This document shows, in pieces, positions 43,455 through 52,007 of a stretch of 64,000 nucleotides of DNA. Source of the stretch: Porphyrobacter sp. (lineage in GTDB: Bacteria > Pseudomonadota > Alphaproteobacteria > Sphingomonadales > Sphingomonadaceae). Within the stretch, counting starts at the first letter, position 1. Every line of letters begins with the position of its first letter. The DNA is taken from positions 62,001-126,000 of the forward strand of contig JAPZUC010000009.1 in assembly GCA_027533455.1 (NCBI GenBank), read 5' to 3'. The translations under genes and the position numbers were made by a program. The notes beneath the pieces were generated by a model. That model searched no databases, was not told the DNA's origin, and was given only the letters and a program-made list of their open reading frames with translations.

Positions 43455-44623
43455 TCGCCGCCTCCATCGCCGACTTCCGCGAACTCGCCCGCCGCCGCCT
43501 GCCGCACTTCCTGTTCGAGTATATCGACGGCGGCTCCTACAGCGAGACGACGCTGCGCCGGAATGTGGACGACTTGCGCGATATTGCCCTGCGCCAGCGG
43601 GTGCTGCGGGATGTTTCAGCGTTCGACCTGTCGACGGAACTGTTCGGCCAGAAGCTGAGCCTGCCGGTGATACTGGGCCCCGTCGGCCTTGCCGGGATGA
43701 ATGCCCGGCGGGGCGAGTGTCAGGCGGTGCGGGCTGCGGAAACGGCCGGGGTGCCATTCACCTTGTCGACTGTCTCGGCCTGCGGCTTGGGCGAGGTGGC
43801 GTCGGCTGCCAACAGGCCCTTCTGGTTTCAGCTCTACATGACCCGCGACCGCGGCTTCATGCGCGAATTGCTCGCCGAAGCGCGCGAGGTGGGTTGCTCG
43901 GCGCTCGTCTTCACGGTCGATATGCCGGTGCCGGGGAGCCGATACCGCGACTACCACTCTGGTCTTGCCGGAGCGCCGGGCCTCAAAGGCGCAATGCGGC
44001 GCACATTGCAGGGCGCTATGAAGCCGGGATGGGCGTGGGACGTGGGGGTGATGGGCCGCCCGCATGGGCTTGGGAATGTGATGCGGAAGCTTGAAGGGCG
44101 CACCGGGATCGAAGACTTCTTCGCGTGGATGCGCAACAACTTCGACAGCTCGATTGCTTGGAAAGACCTAGACTTCATCCGCTCGGAATGGCGCGGGCCG
44201 CTGATCATCAAAGGTCTGCTCGATGCCGAGGATGCGGTGGAGGCGGCGAATCTCGGTGCTGACGGGATCATCGTGTCGAATCACGGCGGGCGGCAGCTCG
44301 ACGGGGTGCCATCCACCGCGCGCGCACTTCCGGCAATTACCGATGCTGTGGGCGAGCGGCTGACGGTGCTCGCTGATGGCGGGGTGCGGTCAGGGCTCGA
44401 CGTCGTGCGTCTGCTGGCGCTGGGGGCGAAGGGCGTTCTGCTCGGGCGGCCATGGGTCTTTGCGCTTGCCGCGCAGGGCCAGAAGGGCGTCGAGCATATG
44501 CTCCGCCTGATCGAGGCCGAGATGCGCGTCGCCATGACACTGACCGGGGTGAACTCGATTGCTGACATCGACCGGTCGATCCTCGTGCCAGAGGCTGGCC
44601 AGTACGGCGCAGGCCGTTCATAA
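43451..44623 (+). CDS. lldD: FMN-dependent L-lactate dehydrogenase LldD
   Basis: A 390-residue alpha-hydroxy-acid oxidase-type flavoenzyme. N-terminal [16 protein letters not shown], catalytic histidine H278 in [16 protein letters not shown]-phosphate site [19 protein letters not shown] near residue 315. It oxidises L-lactate to pyruvate and feeds electrons to the respiratory chain. Coupled to rhaB by ATGA, it finishes the rhamnose route: the aldolase/SDR protein makes L-lactate and LldD converts it to pyruvate. Confidence 0.93.
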   Translation: MIAASIADFRELARRRLPHFLFEYIDGGSYSETTLRRNVDDLRDIALRQRVLRDVSAFDLSTELFGQKLSLPVILGPVGLAGMNARRGECQAVRAAETAGVPFTLSTVSACGLGEVASAANRPFWFQLYMTRDRGFMRELLAEAREVGCSALVFTVDMPVPGSRYRDYHSGLAGAPGLKGAMRRTLQGAMKPGWAWDVGVMGRPHGLGNVMRKLEGRTGIEDFFAWMRNNFDSSIAWKDLDFIRSEWRGPLIIKGLLDAEDAVEAANLGADGIIVSNHGGRQLDGVPSTARALPAITDAVGERLTVLADGGVRSGLDVVRLLALGAKGVLLGRPWVFALAAQGQKGVEHMLRLIEAEMRVAMTLTGVNSIADIDRSILVPEAGQYGAGRS

Positions 44624-44641
44624 GCGCAGCGCGAAAGGATT

Positions 44642-45415
44642 ATGGCTCCAATGCACGCAGCAGAACGGCAGAAGCGGATTTTAGAAGCGCTGCGGCCGAC
44701 CGGCTTTGTCAGCTACCGCGATCTTGAAATCCTGCTCGATGCCTCGCCCGCAACGATTCGCCGCGATCTGGCGCGGATGGACGATGAGGGCGCGATCGCC
44801 CGGGTGCACGGCGGGGCTAAGCTCCCCGATAGCGGCAATGCAAGTCTGCTCGGCACGCCCTTCGATCAGAACATCACCCGCCACCTTTCCGCCAAGCAGG
44901 CTATCGGAAAAGCCGCAGCGATGCTGTGCGCGCCGGGCGAAGGGGTGATGATCGACGGCGGCACCACCACCTTGCAGATGTGCCCCCACCTCGATGGGCT
45001 CGGCCTTCAGGTGCTCACCAATTCGCTCCACATCGTCAACGCGCTGCTGCCGCAGGCGGGCACGCGCATCCTGCTGCCTTCGGGCGCGGTGTTCCGCGAG
45101 CAGAACATCATCCTTGCCCCCGCCGGCGAGGATTCCATGCCCCGCTTCCACGCGCCGCGCCTGTTCATGGGCGCGGCAGCGGTCGGCCCGCAAGGCGCGA
45201 TGCAGGCCGATCCCGTGCTTGTCGCCGCCGAACGCCGCCTGATTGACCGAGCCGACGAGGTCATCCTGCTTGTCGACAGCTCCAAGTTCGTCTCGCGCTC
45301 GGGCACGATCGTGTGCGGACTGGACGAGGTTGACATTCTGATTACCGATGCTGGGATCGATGCAGTGAGCCGGGCGATGATAGAACGGGCGGGGACGCAG
45401 CTAATCATCGCCTGA
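44642..45415 (+). CDS. DeoR-family transcriptional regulator of the rhamnose operon
   Basis: A 257-residue regulator. The DeoR HTH lies at about residues 6-58 (RQKRILEALRPTGFVSYRDL and ASPATIRRDLARMDDEGAI, followed by RVHGGAK). The C-terminal DeoRC sugar-phosphate-sensing domain shows GVMIDGGTTTLQMCPHL and VDSSKFVSRSGTIV. Its effector would be a rhamnose pathway phosphate such as rhamnulose-1-phosphate. It is the last gene of the rhaB-lldD operon, 18 bp after lldD, and probably binds the tandem palindromes at 41987-42016. An alternative start is the ATG at 44651. Confidence 0.92.
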   Translation: MAPMHAAERQKRILEALRPTGFVSYRDLEILLDASPATIRRDLARMDDEGAIARVHGGAKLPDSGNASLLGTPFDQNITRHLSAKQAIGKAAAMLCAPGEGVMIDGGTTTLQMCPHLDGLGLQVLTNSLHIVNALLPQAGTRILLPSGAVFREQNIILAPAGEDSMPRFHAPRLFMGAAAVGPQGAMQADPVLVAAERRLIDRADEVILLVDSSKFVSRSGTIVCGLDEVDILITDAGIDAVSRAMIERAGTQLIIA

Positions 45416-45896
45416 AGGTGCGTTGAGAATTACTCAGACCCGAGGCAGTAGCATGTCTTGGTTGCTTTTCGCCGGATGCGTTGGGACGATATCCTAGGTA
45501 AGGCTCATGGCAGGCATTATGGAATTCGTTCGCAGCGTCCTGACCGTACTACCGCTGGTCAGTTCGTGTAGCAAAACAAGAAGTACGGACACACCAAGTA
45601 CCTGCCCAAGGGAGCGAAGCCTCACTTCATCGTCGCCTGCCTTCATGATCACGGTCAGAATGACAAGCCAGCCGGTCGCATGTCCTAAAGGGATCGCTCA
45701 ACGGACACTTTTGGCCGAACAGAGGTCGGACCCCCTGCCCTCTGCAATTCTGGCATGCTGCCTCTCTCAATAGAGTGGTACGCCTTATCATCTCAAACAG
45801 GGGCCTGATCCGTGGCGCTGTGAGGCGGTTCAAACCACGAGGCCCGAGGGAGCCTATTACGACATGTGCGCCCCGCATAGGTTCGCCCAAATGCCG
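45416..45896. other. Degenerate gap marking the edge of the mobile region
   Basis: About 480 bp with no intact gene between the DeoR regulator and the AlpA-type gene. It contains one transposase-like fragment (45572-45688, listed separately). The rest, 45690-45896, shows short protein-like patches in several frames but nothing recognisable. The gap looks like decayed mobile DNA. Confidence 0.5.
45572..45688 (+). pseudogene. Transposase C-terminal fragment, possibly IS1380-like
   Basis: A 38-codon frame reading QNKKYGHTKYLPKGAKPHFI and on to a TAA at 45686-45688. It is preceded immediately by a stop codon and has no start. The YLPKGAKPHFIV pattern resembles the segment before the last catalytic residue in IS1380/IS4-type transposases (typically PKGANPRFVV). 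It is too short to be sure, and no inverted-repeat ends could be found. Confidence 0.35.
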
Positions 45897-46151
45897 CTAA
45901 CTCCCTCCCTCAGCGACGGATTGAATCCAAGCGTTGATCTCGGCTTCCACCCAGACCGAGCACTTCGGTCCAAGCGCGCGGCATTTGGGAAAACGTCCCT
46001 CGCTCATGCGCTGATAAATAGCTGAGCGACGAAGCCCAACCCGCTCCATGACCTCAGGCAAACGCAGGAGACGCGATGGGCCTGCGCTGGCAGGTTCGAT
46101 TCTAGCGGCGGCGGTGGCGCTACATTCAACGGTTTTGTGATTTGCAGTCAT
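45897..46151 (-). CDS. AlpA-family excisionase-like DNA-binding protein
   Basis: An 84-residue protein. Residues 27-78 match the AlpA/MerR-like winged helix (RLLRLPEVMERVGLRRSAIY, QRMSEGRFPK, VWVEAEINAWI). AlpA-type proteins act as phage or element regulators and excisionase-like factors, often encoded near integrases. The N-terminal 25 residues are unstructured-looking and the start may be further in. It lies 49 bp downstream of the XRE regulator on the same strand, at the edge of the conjugative region. Confidence 0.85.
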   Translation of the reverse strand: MTANHKTVECSATAAARIEPASAGPSRLLRLPEVMERVGLRRSAIYQRMSEGRFPKCRALGPKCSVWVEAEINAWIQSVAEGGS

Positions 46152-46200
46152 TGACGGTCCAGTCGGGTTATTGGCTCGGTCCCCTCCGAGTTGCCCTGCT

Positions 46201-46653
46201 TCAGCGTGTCAGCGACATGGCGATGTCGCGATTGGCGAGGTCATCGATATGCCTGGCGAGCAGTTTGGCCACGAGCTGCGAGGTGCCGCTAGCCCAGCGC
46301 GGTCTCAGGTCATCGACCCGGCGCCCGAGCGTGCGATCAAGTTGCCCCGGCAAGCTGGTGATGAATTCGTCAAGGAATGCCCCCATTTCGCGGTGCATCC
46401 ATTCGCAAGCCAGCGCTTCGTCTCCGGCCAATGTCAGCACGATCACGGCATGGGGCGAAACACCGCAGACCTCCAGGAGACGAACAGCGCGGTCAATGCT
46501 GATAGCGCGCTCACCCCGCATGACCTTCAGCATTGTTTCGCGGTGGATCCCGGCCTCATTGGCGATCTGGTGCTTCGGCTTGTCGGCGGTTTCGATGGCG
46601 TGCGTGATGACGCGCGCAAGGCTGGCATTCGTATCAAGGGCAGACTGATGCAT
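46201..46653 (-). CDS. XRE-type HTH regulator
   Basis: I start at ATG 46653, preceded by AGGAG at a 9-nt spacing, giving 150 residues. The HTH lies at about residues 22-62 (KHQIANEAGIHRETMLKVMRG). The remainder is a helical domain with EWMHREMGAFLDEFITSLPG of unknown function. It is divergent from the tra operon with 347 bp between. This layout is typical of a master regulator that controls transfer genes, but the role is inferred. Confidence 0.83.
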   Translation of the reverse strand: MHQSALDTNASLARVITHAIETADKPKHQIANEAGIHRETMLKVMRGERAISIDRAVRLLEVCGVSPHAVIVLTLAGDEALACEWMHREMGAFLDEFITSLPGQLDRTLGRRVDDLRPRWASGTSQLVAKLLARHIDDLANRDIAMSLTR

Positions 46654-47000
46654 GGCGACGACTCCTGTCATTGAGCAAGTGAGTCGAAGGCATATCGCGC
46701 ACGCGGCGTATAAGAAAGAAAATAGAACATATATCGAACATCTCGTTTCTAGGATGGATTATCGTAGGACACGATTCGTCGGAGAATACCGACAGAGTGG
46801 ATGGTACAGATCGACCTCTATCGACGCTATACCCACTGATCATGTGGTAGAATCTGGCTAGGCCCATTTCGGTGCGTCCATATGTATCCGGCCAATGGCA
46901 CGCTGAACACGCCAGACTTCCTACACGCATTTCCTAGATGCATAGAGAACACACAGCGAACGCAAGAACGCTGTTCCACCCTCCCAGACGGAGTTCTCTT
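46654..47000. promoter_or_regulatory. Promoter region between XRE regulator and tra operon
   Basis: About 350 bp, AT-richer than its surroundings, without a gene. A perfect short dyad GTCGG-AGAATA-CCGAC lies at 46778-46793 and could bind the XRE protein. The traA ribosome-binding site (GGAG) is at 46991-46994. No convincing -35/-10 pair could be assigned. Confidence 0.4.
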
Positions 47001-47345
47001 ATGCAGTCCCTCACCTTTCCCCGCCGCGCCGCCGCATGCCCTCAGCGCGCCTCCAAATTCGACCGGGCGATGCGCCTCGCCATCCCTGCGCTCATTGCCG
47101 GCCTCGCAGCAGGCGCAGCCTATGCCGGCGCTGACACGACCTTCGATCCCGCGCTCACGCAGTTCACCAATTTCCTCGAAGGCTCGGGCGGCAAGATCAT
47201 CACAGTCCTCAGCCTTGCGGGTGGTCTTATCGGCCTTGCCTCGGGCCGCTTTTCGCTCGGGCAGGTCGCTGTTCCGGTGGGTGTCGGCATCGGTGTCGGC
47301 ACGGGCGTTCCGATCGTCACCTCGGTCGTGACCGCGGTCATCTGA
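47001..47345 (+). CDS. traA: TraA-like F-type pilin precursor
   Basis: The start at ATG 47001 gives 114 residues. A long basic leader (MQSLTFPRRAAACPQRASKF) and a hydrophobic stretch end at AAGAAYA, a likely leader-peptidase cleavage site. The mature part of about 65 residues is GADTTFDPALTQFTNFLEG followed by two hydrophobic helices (IITVLSLAGGLIGLASG and VPVGVGIGVGTGVPIV). This matches the small, two-helix F-type pilin. It is the first gene of the transfer operon, as in F. Confidence 0.85.
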   Translation: MQSLTFPRRAAACPQRASKFDRAMRLAIPALIAGLAAGAAYAGADTTFDPALTQFTNFLEGSGGKIITVLSLAGGLIGLASGRFSLGQVAVPVGVGIGVGTGVPIVTSVVTAVI

Positions 47346-47374
47346 CGCATCGGGCACGGGAAGGCAGCATCGCC

Positions 47375-47662
47375 ATGAAGGATCCCTACATCATCCCGCG
47401 CAGGCTCGACGATCCGGAGCTCATCGGTTTCTGGACCATCGACGAGTTTGCCGGGATGATCATCCCCTTCACCTGGGGCATTCTCAGTCAGCATATCTTT
47501 ATCGGCATTATCGTTGCTTTCGGCGCCTGGTTCGCGCTGCGAAAGGCAAAAGCAGGACGCGCCAGCTCCTGGGTAGCCCATGCCGCATATTGGTATCTGC
47601 CGGCCGGAATTCTCGGGCTGAAAGCGACGCCGCCTTCCCACTGCCGCCTGCTTGCCGGTTGA
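47375..47662 (+). CDS. traL: TraL, F-type T4SS inner-membrane protein
   Basis: A 95-residue protein beginning MKDPYIIPRRLDDPELIGFW, the characteristic TraL start, followed by two hydrophobic segments. TraL is an essential pilus-assembly component in the inner membrane, of VirB3-like type. It follows traA by 29 bp and precedes traE by 12 bp, as in the F plasmid order. Confidence 0.9.
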   Translation: MKDPYIIPRRLDDPELIGFWTIDEFAGMIIPFTWGILSQHIFIGIIVAFGAWFALRKAKAGRASSWVAHAAYWYLPAGILGLKATPPSHCRLLAG

Positions 47663-47674
47663 GGGGAGACATCC

Positions 47675-48247
47675 ATGTTTGCCGACATTTCTCATGAGCG
47701 CCAGCAGACGCTGCTGCGCCAGCGCAACCTGTTTGCGTTGACCAGCGCAGGACTCGGTATTGCGCTGGTGATCACCGCTGGCCTTGCCGCCACAAGGGAT
47801 CGCGAAGTCGTTCTGCTCCCGACCCTTCCCAGCACGCTGACCGTCAGCAGTGCCGGGGTCGAGGCGGACTATCTCGAGCTCGTCACCCGCGACACCGCGC
47901 TCGTTCTTCTCAATCGCAGCCCCGAGGGCCTCGATTACTGGATGGCCGAGATTTTGAAGCTCGCGGACCCTGCAAGCCACGGTCAGCTGAAGGCCGATCT
48001 TGTCCGGATCGTTGCCGAACAGCGCGGCTCGGACGTCACCCAGGCTTTCGTGATCCGCTCGATGACGGTCGATCCCAAGGCGCTCACCTCGGAAGTGACC
48101 GGCACGCTCAAGACCTTTGTCGGCGCGCAGGTCATCGCCAGCGATGATCGCCGGTTCCGCTTCCACTGGACCTATCGCGGCCTTCGCCTCGCGCTCGCCG
48201 GGTTTGCCCAGGTTCCCACCGACAAACAGATGAAGGAGGCCAAGTGA
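47675..48247 (+). CDS. traE: TraE, T4SS inner-membrane/periplasmic protein
   Basis: A 190-residue protein with an N-terminal membrane helix (ALTSAGLGIALVITAGLAA) and the VirB8-related periplasmic domain. Conserved parts are YLELVTRDTALVLLNRSPEG and VTGTLKTFVGAQVI. TraE bridges the inner-membrane complex to the outer core. Its TGA overlaps the traK ATG (TGATG at 48245-48249). Confidence 0.92.
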   Translation: MFADISHERQQTLLRQRNLFALTSAGLGIALVITAGLAATRDREVVLLPTLPSTLTVSSAGVEADYLELVTRDTALVLLNRSPEGLDYWMAEILKLADPASHGQLKADLVRIVAEQRGSDVTQAFVIRSMTVDPKALTSEVTGTLKTFVGAQVIASDDRRFRFHWTYRGLRLALAGFAQVPTDKQMKEAK

Positions 48248-49002
48248 TGGCTTGCCAACCCCTACGCCGCAGTCACCGCGCAGCGCTCTGCTCGGCCGCA
48301 CTGCTCGCTCTTGGCGCCACCAGCGCAAAGGCAGCGGACCAGTTCCGGCAGGCCGCCGACGGCTCGAGCATCGAATGCGCGGTCTCGGCGCGCGAGCTCA
48401 CCCGCTTTGCGCTGATCGACGATCAGTTTGCCAGCGTCTCGAAGATCTCGAGCGGCACGCCCTACAATGATTTTGCGGTGACCAACGAGCCGCTGCGCGG
48501 CGACATCTATGTCTCGGTCCCCGAGACCTTTGCTGCCCGTAGCATCAGCTTCTTTGCCACGACCCGCAAAGGCTATGTCTACAAACTTGCCTGCAAGATC
48601 GAGCCGATCCCGGCCGTCCAGGTCTTCATCGCCAACCCGGCGATTGCGCAAGGCAAGGCGGCGGATTGGGAGCGCGAGACCCCGCTTTCAACGAGCGCAG
48701 TGCGCCTCATCCAGGCGATGGCCAATGACCAAACGGTCGATGGGTTCGAAGTCCGGCAATCTGCCAATCCGCCGGCACGCGTGGGCGATCTCGAGGTCCA
48801 GCTGATCGCCGACTACCGCGGCGCGAGCCTCGCCGGAAAGGTCATCCGCATCGCCAATCGCGGCTCGCGAAGCGTGACGCTGGCTGAGCGCGACATTGCC
48901 CCTGCCGACACGCTGGCGGTGACCATCGTCGATCCTGAACTCGATCCGGGCAGCAGCACGACGGCCTTCATCGTCGGCACGAACGGAGGGTCCGAACAAT
49001 GA
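48247..49002 (+). CDS. traK: TraK, outer-membrane-core secretin-like protein
   Basis: I choose the ATG at 48247 in the TGATG junction rather than the GTG one codon earlier; 251 residues. A signal peptide (AALCSAALLALGATSAKA) is followed by a VirB9-like periplasmic protein with FAARSISFFATTRKGYVYKL and LTRFALIDDQFASVSKISSG. TraK forms the outer-membrane core complex with TraB and TraV. It overlaps traB by ATGA (48999-49002). Confidence 0.9.
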   Translation: MACQPLRRSHRAALCSAALLALGATSAKAADQFRQAADGSSIECAVSARELTRFALIDDQFASVSKISSGTPYNDFAVTNEPLRGDIYVSVPETFAARSISFFATTRKGYVYKLACKIEPIPAVQVFIANPAIAQGKAADWERETPLSTSAVRLIQAMANDQTVDGFEVRQSANPPARVGDLEVQLIADYRGASLAGKVIRIANRGSRSVTLAERDIAPADTLAVTIVDPELDPGSSTTAFIVGTNGGSEQ

Positions 49003-50336
49003 GTGATACGTCACCCGCACCTGCCTCGCATCCGGAACAAACGGAACACCCCGCACCTTCGCCGGTCACCGAGCTCAATGCCCGCACTGCGCGTCGCCAG
49101 AAGCTGCTGATGGGCGCAATCGGTGCTCTCGTCCTGATGGGCGGCAGCTGGTTCATTCTTGGCGGCGACGACAAACCCGCCAGAGGTGATCCTGACGCTG
49201 CACAGACCATCGATACTGCTGGCATCGTCAACCGCGACCTCGCCAACCGCGAGTTCGTCGCGACCTACAGCAACAGGATCGATGCGGTAACCCGCGAGCA
49301 GAAGGCGCTGCGCGATGCCAGCGTACCCCGCAGCGAGATCGAAGAGCAGCTGGCAGCGCTCAAGGCCGAGAACCAGGCGATGCGCACCGACGGGCAGGCA
49401 GCGATCGATGCAATCTCGGCGGAGAATGCCGAGCTCAGAACCCGGCTCGCCAGCCAGCCGCCCGCCCCGCCCCCTGCTGCCCCGCCGCCGGCCTATGGCC
49501 CGCATGCGGGAGGCTACGACGCTCGCGGCAGCGCGGCCGCGACCACCCGGTCTGCCAGTGCAACGAGCGAGAACGCCGTTCCCGCCTTCGCGCCCGGCGA
49601 GGTCAAGCTGATGAGCTTTGCCTCGGAGAAGGCAGGCCCTGCGGGACCGCGTACGGCGAGGCCCGAGACGCCGCCTGTCGTGGTCGAGGACTCCCCCGAC
49701 TATCTGCCGCCCAATTCCTATGCGCCGGCGCGTGTGATCGTGGGCGTCGATGCCTCGGCAGGGGTATCGAGCCAGACCGATCCGCTCCCCGTGGTGCTGC
49801 GGATCACGGGCCCGGCGCGCTCGGTGATGCAGAACGGCAAGGTCCTGACGACGCGGATCGAAGGCTGCATCGTCAACGGCGCCGCGCGCGGCGATCTCTC
49901 GTCCGAGAAGGTCTATGTGAAGCTTGCCCGCATGACCTGCGACCAGCCCGGTGGCCGGGTCGCTGTCAGCGAGGTCAAGGGCTTCATCAGCTTTGCCGGC
50001 AAGTCGGGTGTGCGTGGACGCGTGGTCAGCCGCGAAGGCAATCTCGTCAGTCAGGCGCTCCTTGCAGGGATCGTCGGCGGGTTCGGACGCGGGTTCTCGG
50101 CCAACGCCAATGGCATCTTCGCAGGCCAGGTCGGCACGGGCCAGCAGCGCGAGGCACTCTCGGCCACCGACATTCTGGCAGGCGGCCTCGGCCAAGGGGC
50201 GGGCGAGGCTGCCGATACGGTCAGCCGTTACCTCATCGAGCGCGCAGAACAATACCAACCCGTCGTCGAGATGCCGACCGGCATCTCAGTCGAGATCGTG
50301 TTTCTCGACGGCGTCTTCGTGAGGAATTCCCAATGA
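48999..50336 (+). CDS. traB: TraB, VirB10-like core scaffold
   Basis: A 445-residue protein. One membrane helix (LLMGAIGALVLMGGSWFIL), a coiled-coil (REQKALRDASVPRSEIEEQL), a Pro-rich linker (PPAPPPAAPPPAYGP) and a C-terminal VirB10-like domain with RVIVGVDASAGVSSQTDPLP and GRVAVSEVKGFISFAGKSGV. It spans both membranes and transmits energy state in the T4SS core. It is coupled by ATGA to traK before it and to the thioredoxin-like gene after it. Confidence 0.93.
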   Translation: MSDTSPAPASHPEQTEHPAPSPVTELNARTARRQKLLMGAIGALVLMGGSWFILGGDDKPARGDPDAAQTIDTAGIVNRDLANREFVATYSNRIDAVTREQKALRDASVPRSEIEEQLAALKAENQAMRTDGQAAIDAISAENAELRTRLASQPPAPPPAAPPPAYGPHAGGYDARGSAAATTRSASATSENAVPAFAPGEVKLMSFASEKAGPAGPRTARPETPPVVVEDSPDYLPPNSYAPARVIVGVDASAGVSSQTDPLPVVLRITGPARSVMQNGKVLTTRIEGCIVNGAARGDLSSEKVYVKLARMTCDQPGGRVAVSEVKGFISFAGKSGVRGRVVSREGNLVSQALLAGIVGGFGRGFSANANGIFAGQVGTGQQREALSATDILAGGLGQGAGEAADTVSRYLIERAEQYQPVVEMPTGISVEIVFLDGVFVRNSQ

Positions 50337-51220
50337 TCAGCGATACAAACTCCCTCCCCCACAAGCGGCGCACCCGCTGGATCAAGCCTGCAGCCGGTAT
50401 TGCCGGGGTGATCGCCCTCTCGGCCGCCACGGGCTGGGCCGTCGCCAGCCTCGCCTCGCCCATGAAGGCACCGGATACAGACACCGTGCGGGCGGCCCTC
50501 AAGCTGCGCCTGCCCAAGACCCCGATCGACCGGATCGCCTGCGAGGGTCTCGGCGGCCTGTGCGAAGTCGCCTCCAAGTCGACGCTGTTCTACGTCGATC
50601 GGGCGGCGCGCTACCTCGTGATTGGCCGAGTCTATGACATGGAAGCGCGTCAGGATCTGACGGCGGCCCGGCTGCTTGAACTCAACCCTGACCTTCTGAC
50701 GGCGGGCGCGCCCCGATCTGCAGCAGCCGAAAAAGCCCCACAAGCTGCGGCGCGCACGGCCCCCAGGAAAGTCTCGCTCGCGGGTCTTCCGGCCAATGGC
50801 GCGATCACCTGGGGCCCTGTCAACGGGCCAAAGGTGGTGGTCTTCTCCGATTTCCAGTGCGGCTACTGCAAGAAGCTTGAAGAGGAGCTGAAAGCGATCG
50901 GCGCGCGCGTCGAGGAACGGCCGATATCGCTCTTCGGGGCCGAAAGCCGCCGCGATGCCGAACGCGTGCTGTGCGCCCCGCGCCCGGAACTCTCGCTCCG
51001 GCTCGCCTATTCGGGCGGCGCGCTCGTCAATCCCAAGCCCTGCGACACCAGCGGTCTCGATGCCAACGAGGCCTTCGCAAAGGCCAATGGCTTTACCGGC
51101 ACGCCCGTTCTCGTGCGCCCTTCCGATGGCGCAGTGCTCGAGGGCTACCGCCCGGCGGCAGTCCTTCGCGAGTTCCTGCGCCCCGCCGCTCCGGCGCTGA
51201 CCCCATCCAAGAAAGGATAG
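50333..51220 (+). CDS. DsbC-like thiol:disulfide isomerase of the T4SS
   Basis: A 295-residue protein with an N-terminal membrane anchor (IAGVIALSAATGWAVAS), a DsbC-type dimerisation region (about residues 48-120) and a thioredoxin fold. The active site is C176-G-Y-C179 in FSDFQCGYCKKLEEEL, with the cis-proline loop GFTGTPVLV. It would correct disulfides in the cysteine-rich transfer proteins TraN, TraU and TraH. A dsbC gene between traB and traV is common in chromosomal F-type clusters but absent at this place in F itself. Confidence 0.9.
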   Translation: MISDTNSLPHKRRTRWIKPAAGIAGVIALSAATGWAVASLASPMKAPDTDTVRAALKLRLPKTPIDRIACEGLGGLCEVASKSTLFYVDRAARYLVIGRVYDMEARQDLTAARLLELNPDLLTAGAPRSAAAEKAPQAAARTAPRKVSLAGLPANGAITWGPVNGPKVVVFSDFQCGYCKKLEEELKAIGARVEERPISLFGAESRRDAERVLCAPRPELSLRLAYSGGALVNPKPCDTSGLDANEAFAKANGFTGTPVLVRPSDGAVLEGYRPAAVLREFLRPAAPALTPSKKG

Positions 51221-51224
51221 ACCC

Positions 51225-52007
51225 ATGCGGCTCCCCTTCCGTTTCCTCGCCTGCGCCGGCCTTGCCGTGATGGCGAGCGCCTGCGCGACCTTCGGCACGA
51301 ATGTCGAAGGATCGTTCCAATGCCGCGCGCCCAAGGGCGACTGCGCACCCTCGCATGTTCTCGATGCCCGCGCGACGAGCGACATGACAGCTGAGAAAAA
51401 CCCACAGCATGCCACGCGCCCGGGAATTGCCGTCGCGGCAGGCGATCGGGCACGCACATCCGAGCGCACGCTCAGGATCGTATTCCCTGCGCGGGTCGAT
51501 GAGGCGGGAACGCTGCACGACGAGGCCGTCGCCTGGACCGTCATCGAGAACCCGCGCTGGGCGGCGGAACTGCGCCGCAAGCCCGGCGATCAGGCCGCTC
51601 CGCCGCTGATGCGACAGCTGAAACGGCAGCTGAAGGCGGTGCAGGCCACGGCGCAAACTGACGCGCAACCGGACAATGTCCTTGCGACGGACAAGCTGGA
51701 CGAAGCCACCACCGCCCAATCAGACCAGAGCGCCCCTGACGCCGAATTCCTCGTCCAGCCCGACAACCACTCTGACCTTTTCCCGTTGGTCTCGCCGCCG
51801 GTATCCCCCTCCCCGGCGAACGAGACTGCGACCGGTGCCGATGCACCGGTGGCCGGGGGGCTCCATGCGACCGCGTCCCCGCATGATCCAGCCCCCCGGC
51901 TTTCCAATACCCGCGCGCCGCTCACCTTCCCGAGCATCGAGGCGATCGAGGCAGCCAAGCGCGATGCAGCCGCCAGCAAGGCACAGCCCGAAAAGGAGCA
52001 AAACTGA
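51225..52007 (+). CDS. traV: TraV, T4SS outer-membrane lipoprotein
   Basis: A 260-residue lipoprotein. Signal and lipobox AVMASAC (Cys20) are followed by the TraV/VirB7-like cysteine pair region NVEGSFQCRAPKGDCAP. The C-terminal two thirds are low-complexity, rich in Ala, Pro, Asp and Gln, and longer than in F TraV (about 170 residues). It anchors the core complex to the outer membrane. The stop overlaps the traC ATG in a TGATG junction at 52007. Confidence 0.87.
   Translation: MRLPFRFLACAGLAVMASACATFGTNVEGSFQCRAPKGDCAPSHVLDARATSDMTAEKNPQHATRPGIAVAAGDRARTSERTLRIVFPARVDEAGTLHDEAVAWTVIENPRWAAELRRKPGDQAAPPLMRQLKRQLKAVQATAQTDAQPDNVLATDKLDEATTAQSDQSAPDAEFLVQPDNHSDLFPLVSPPVSPSPANETATGADAPVAGGLHATASPHDPAPRLSNTRAPLTFPSIEAIEAAKRDAAASKAQPEKEQN

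Noticed and set aside
47120..48328. 402-codon minus-strand open frame opposite traA-traE
   Set aside because: Shadow of the tra genes, which are supported by order, overlaps and family motifs.
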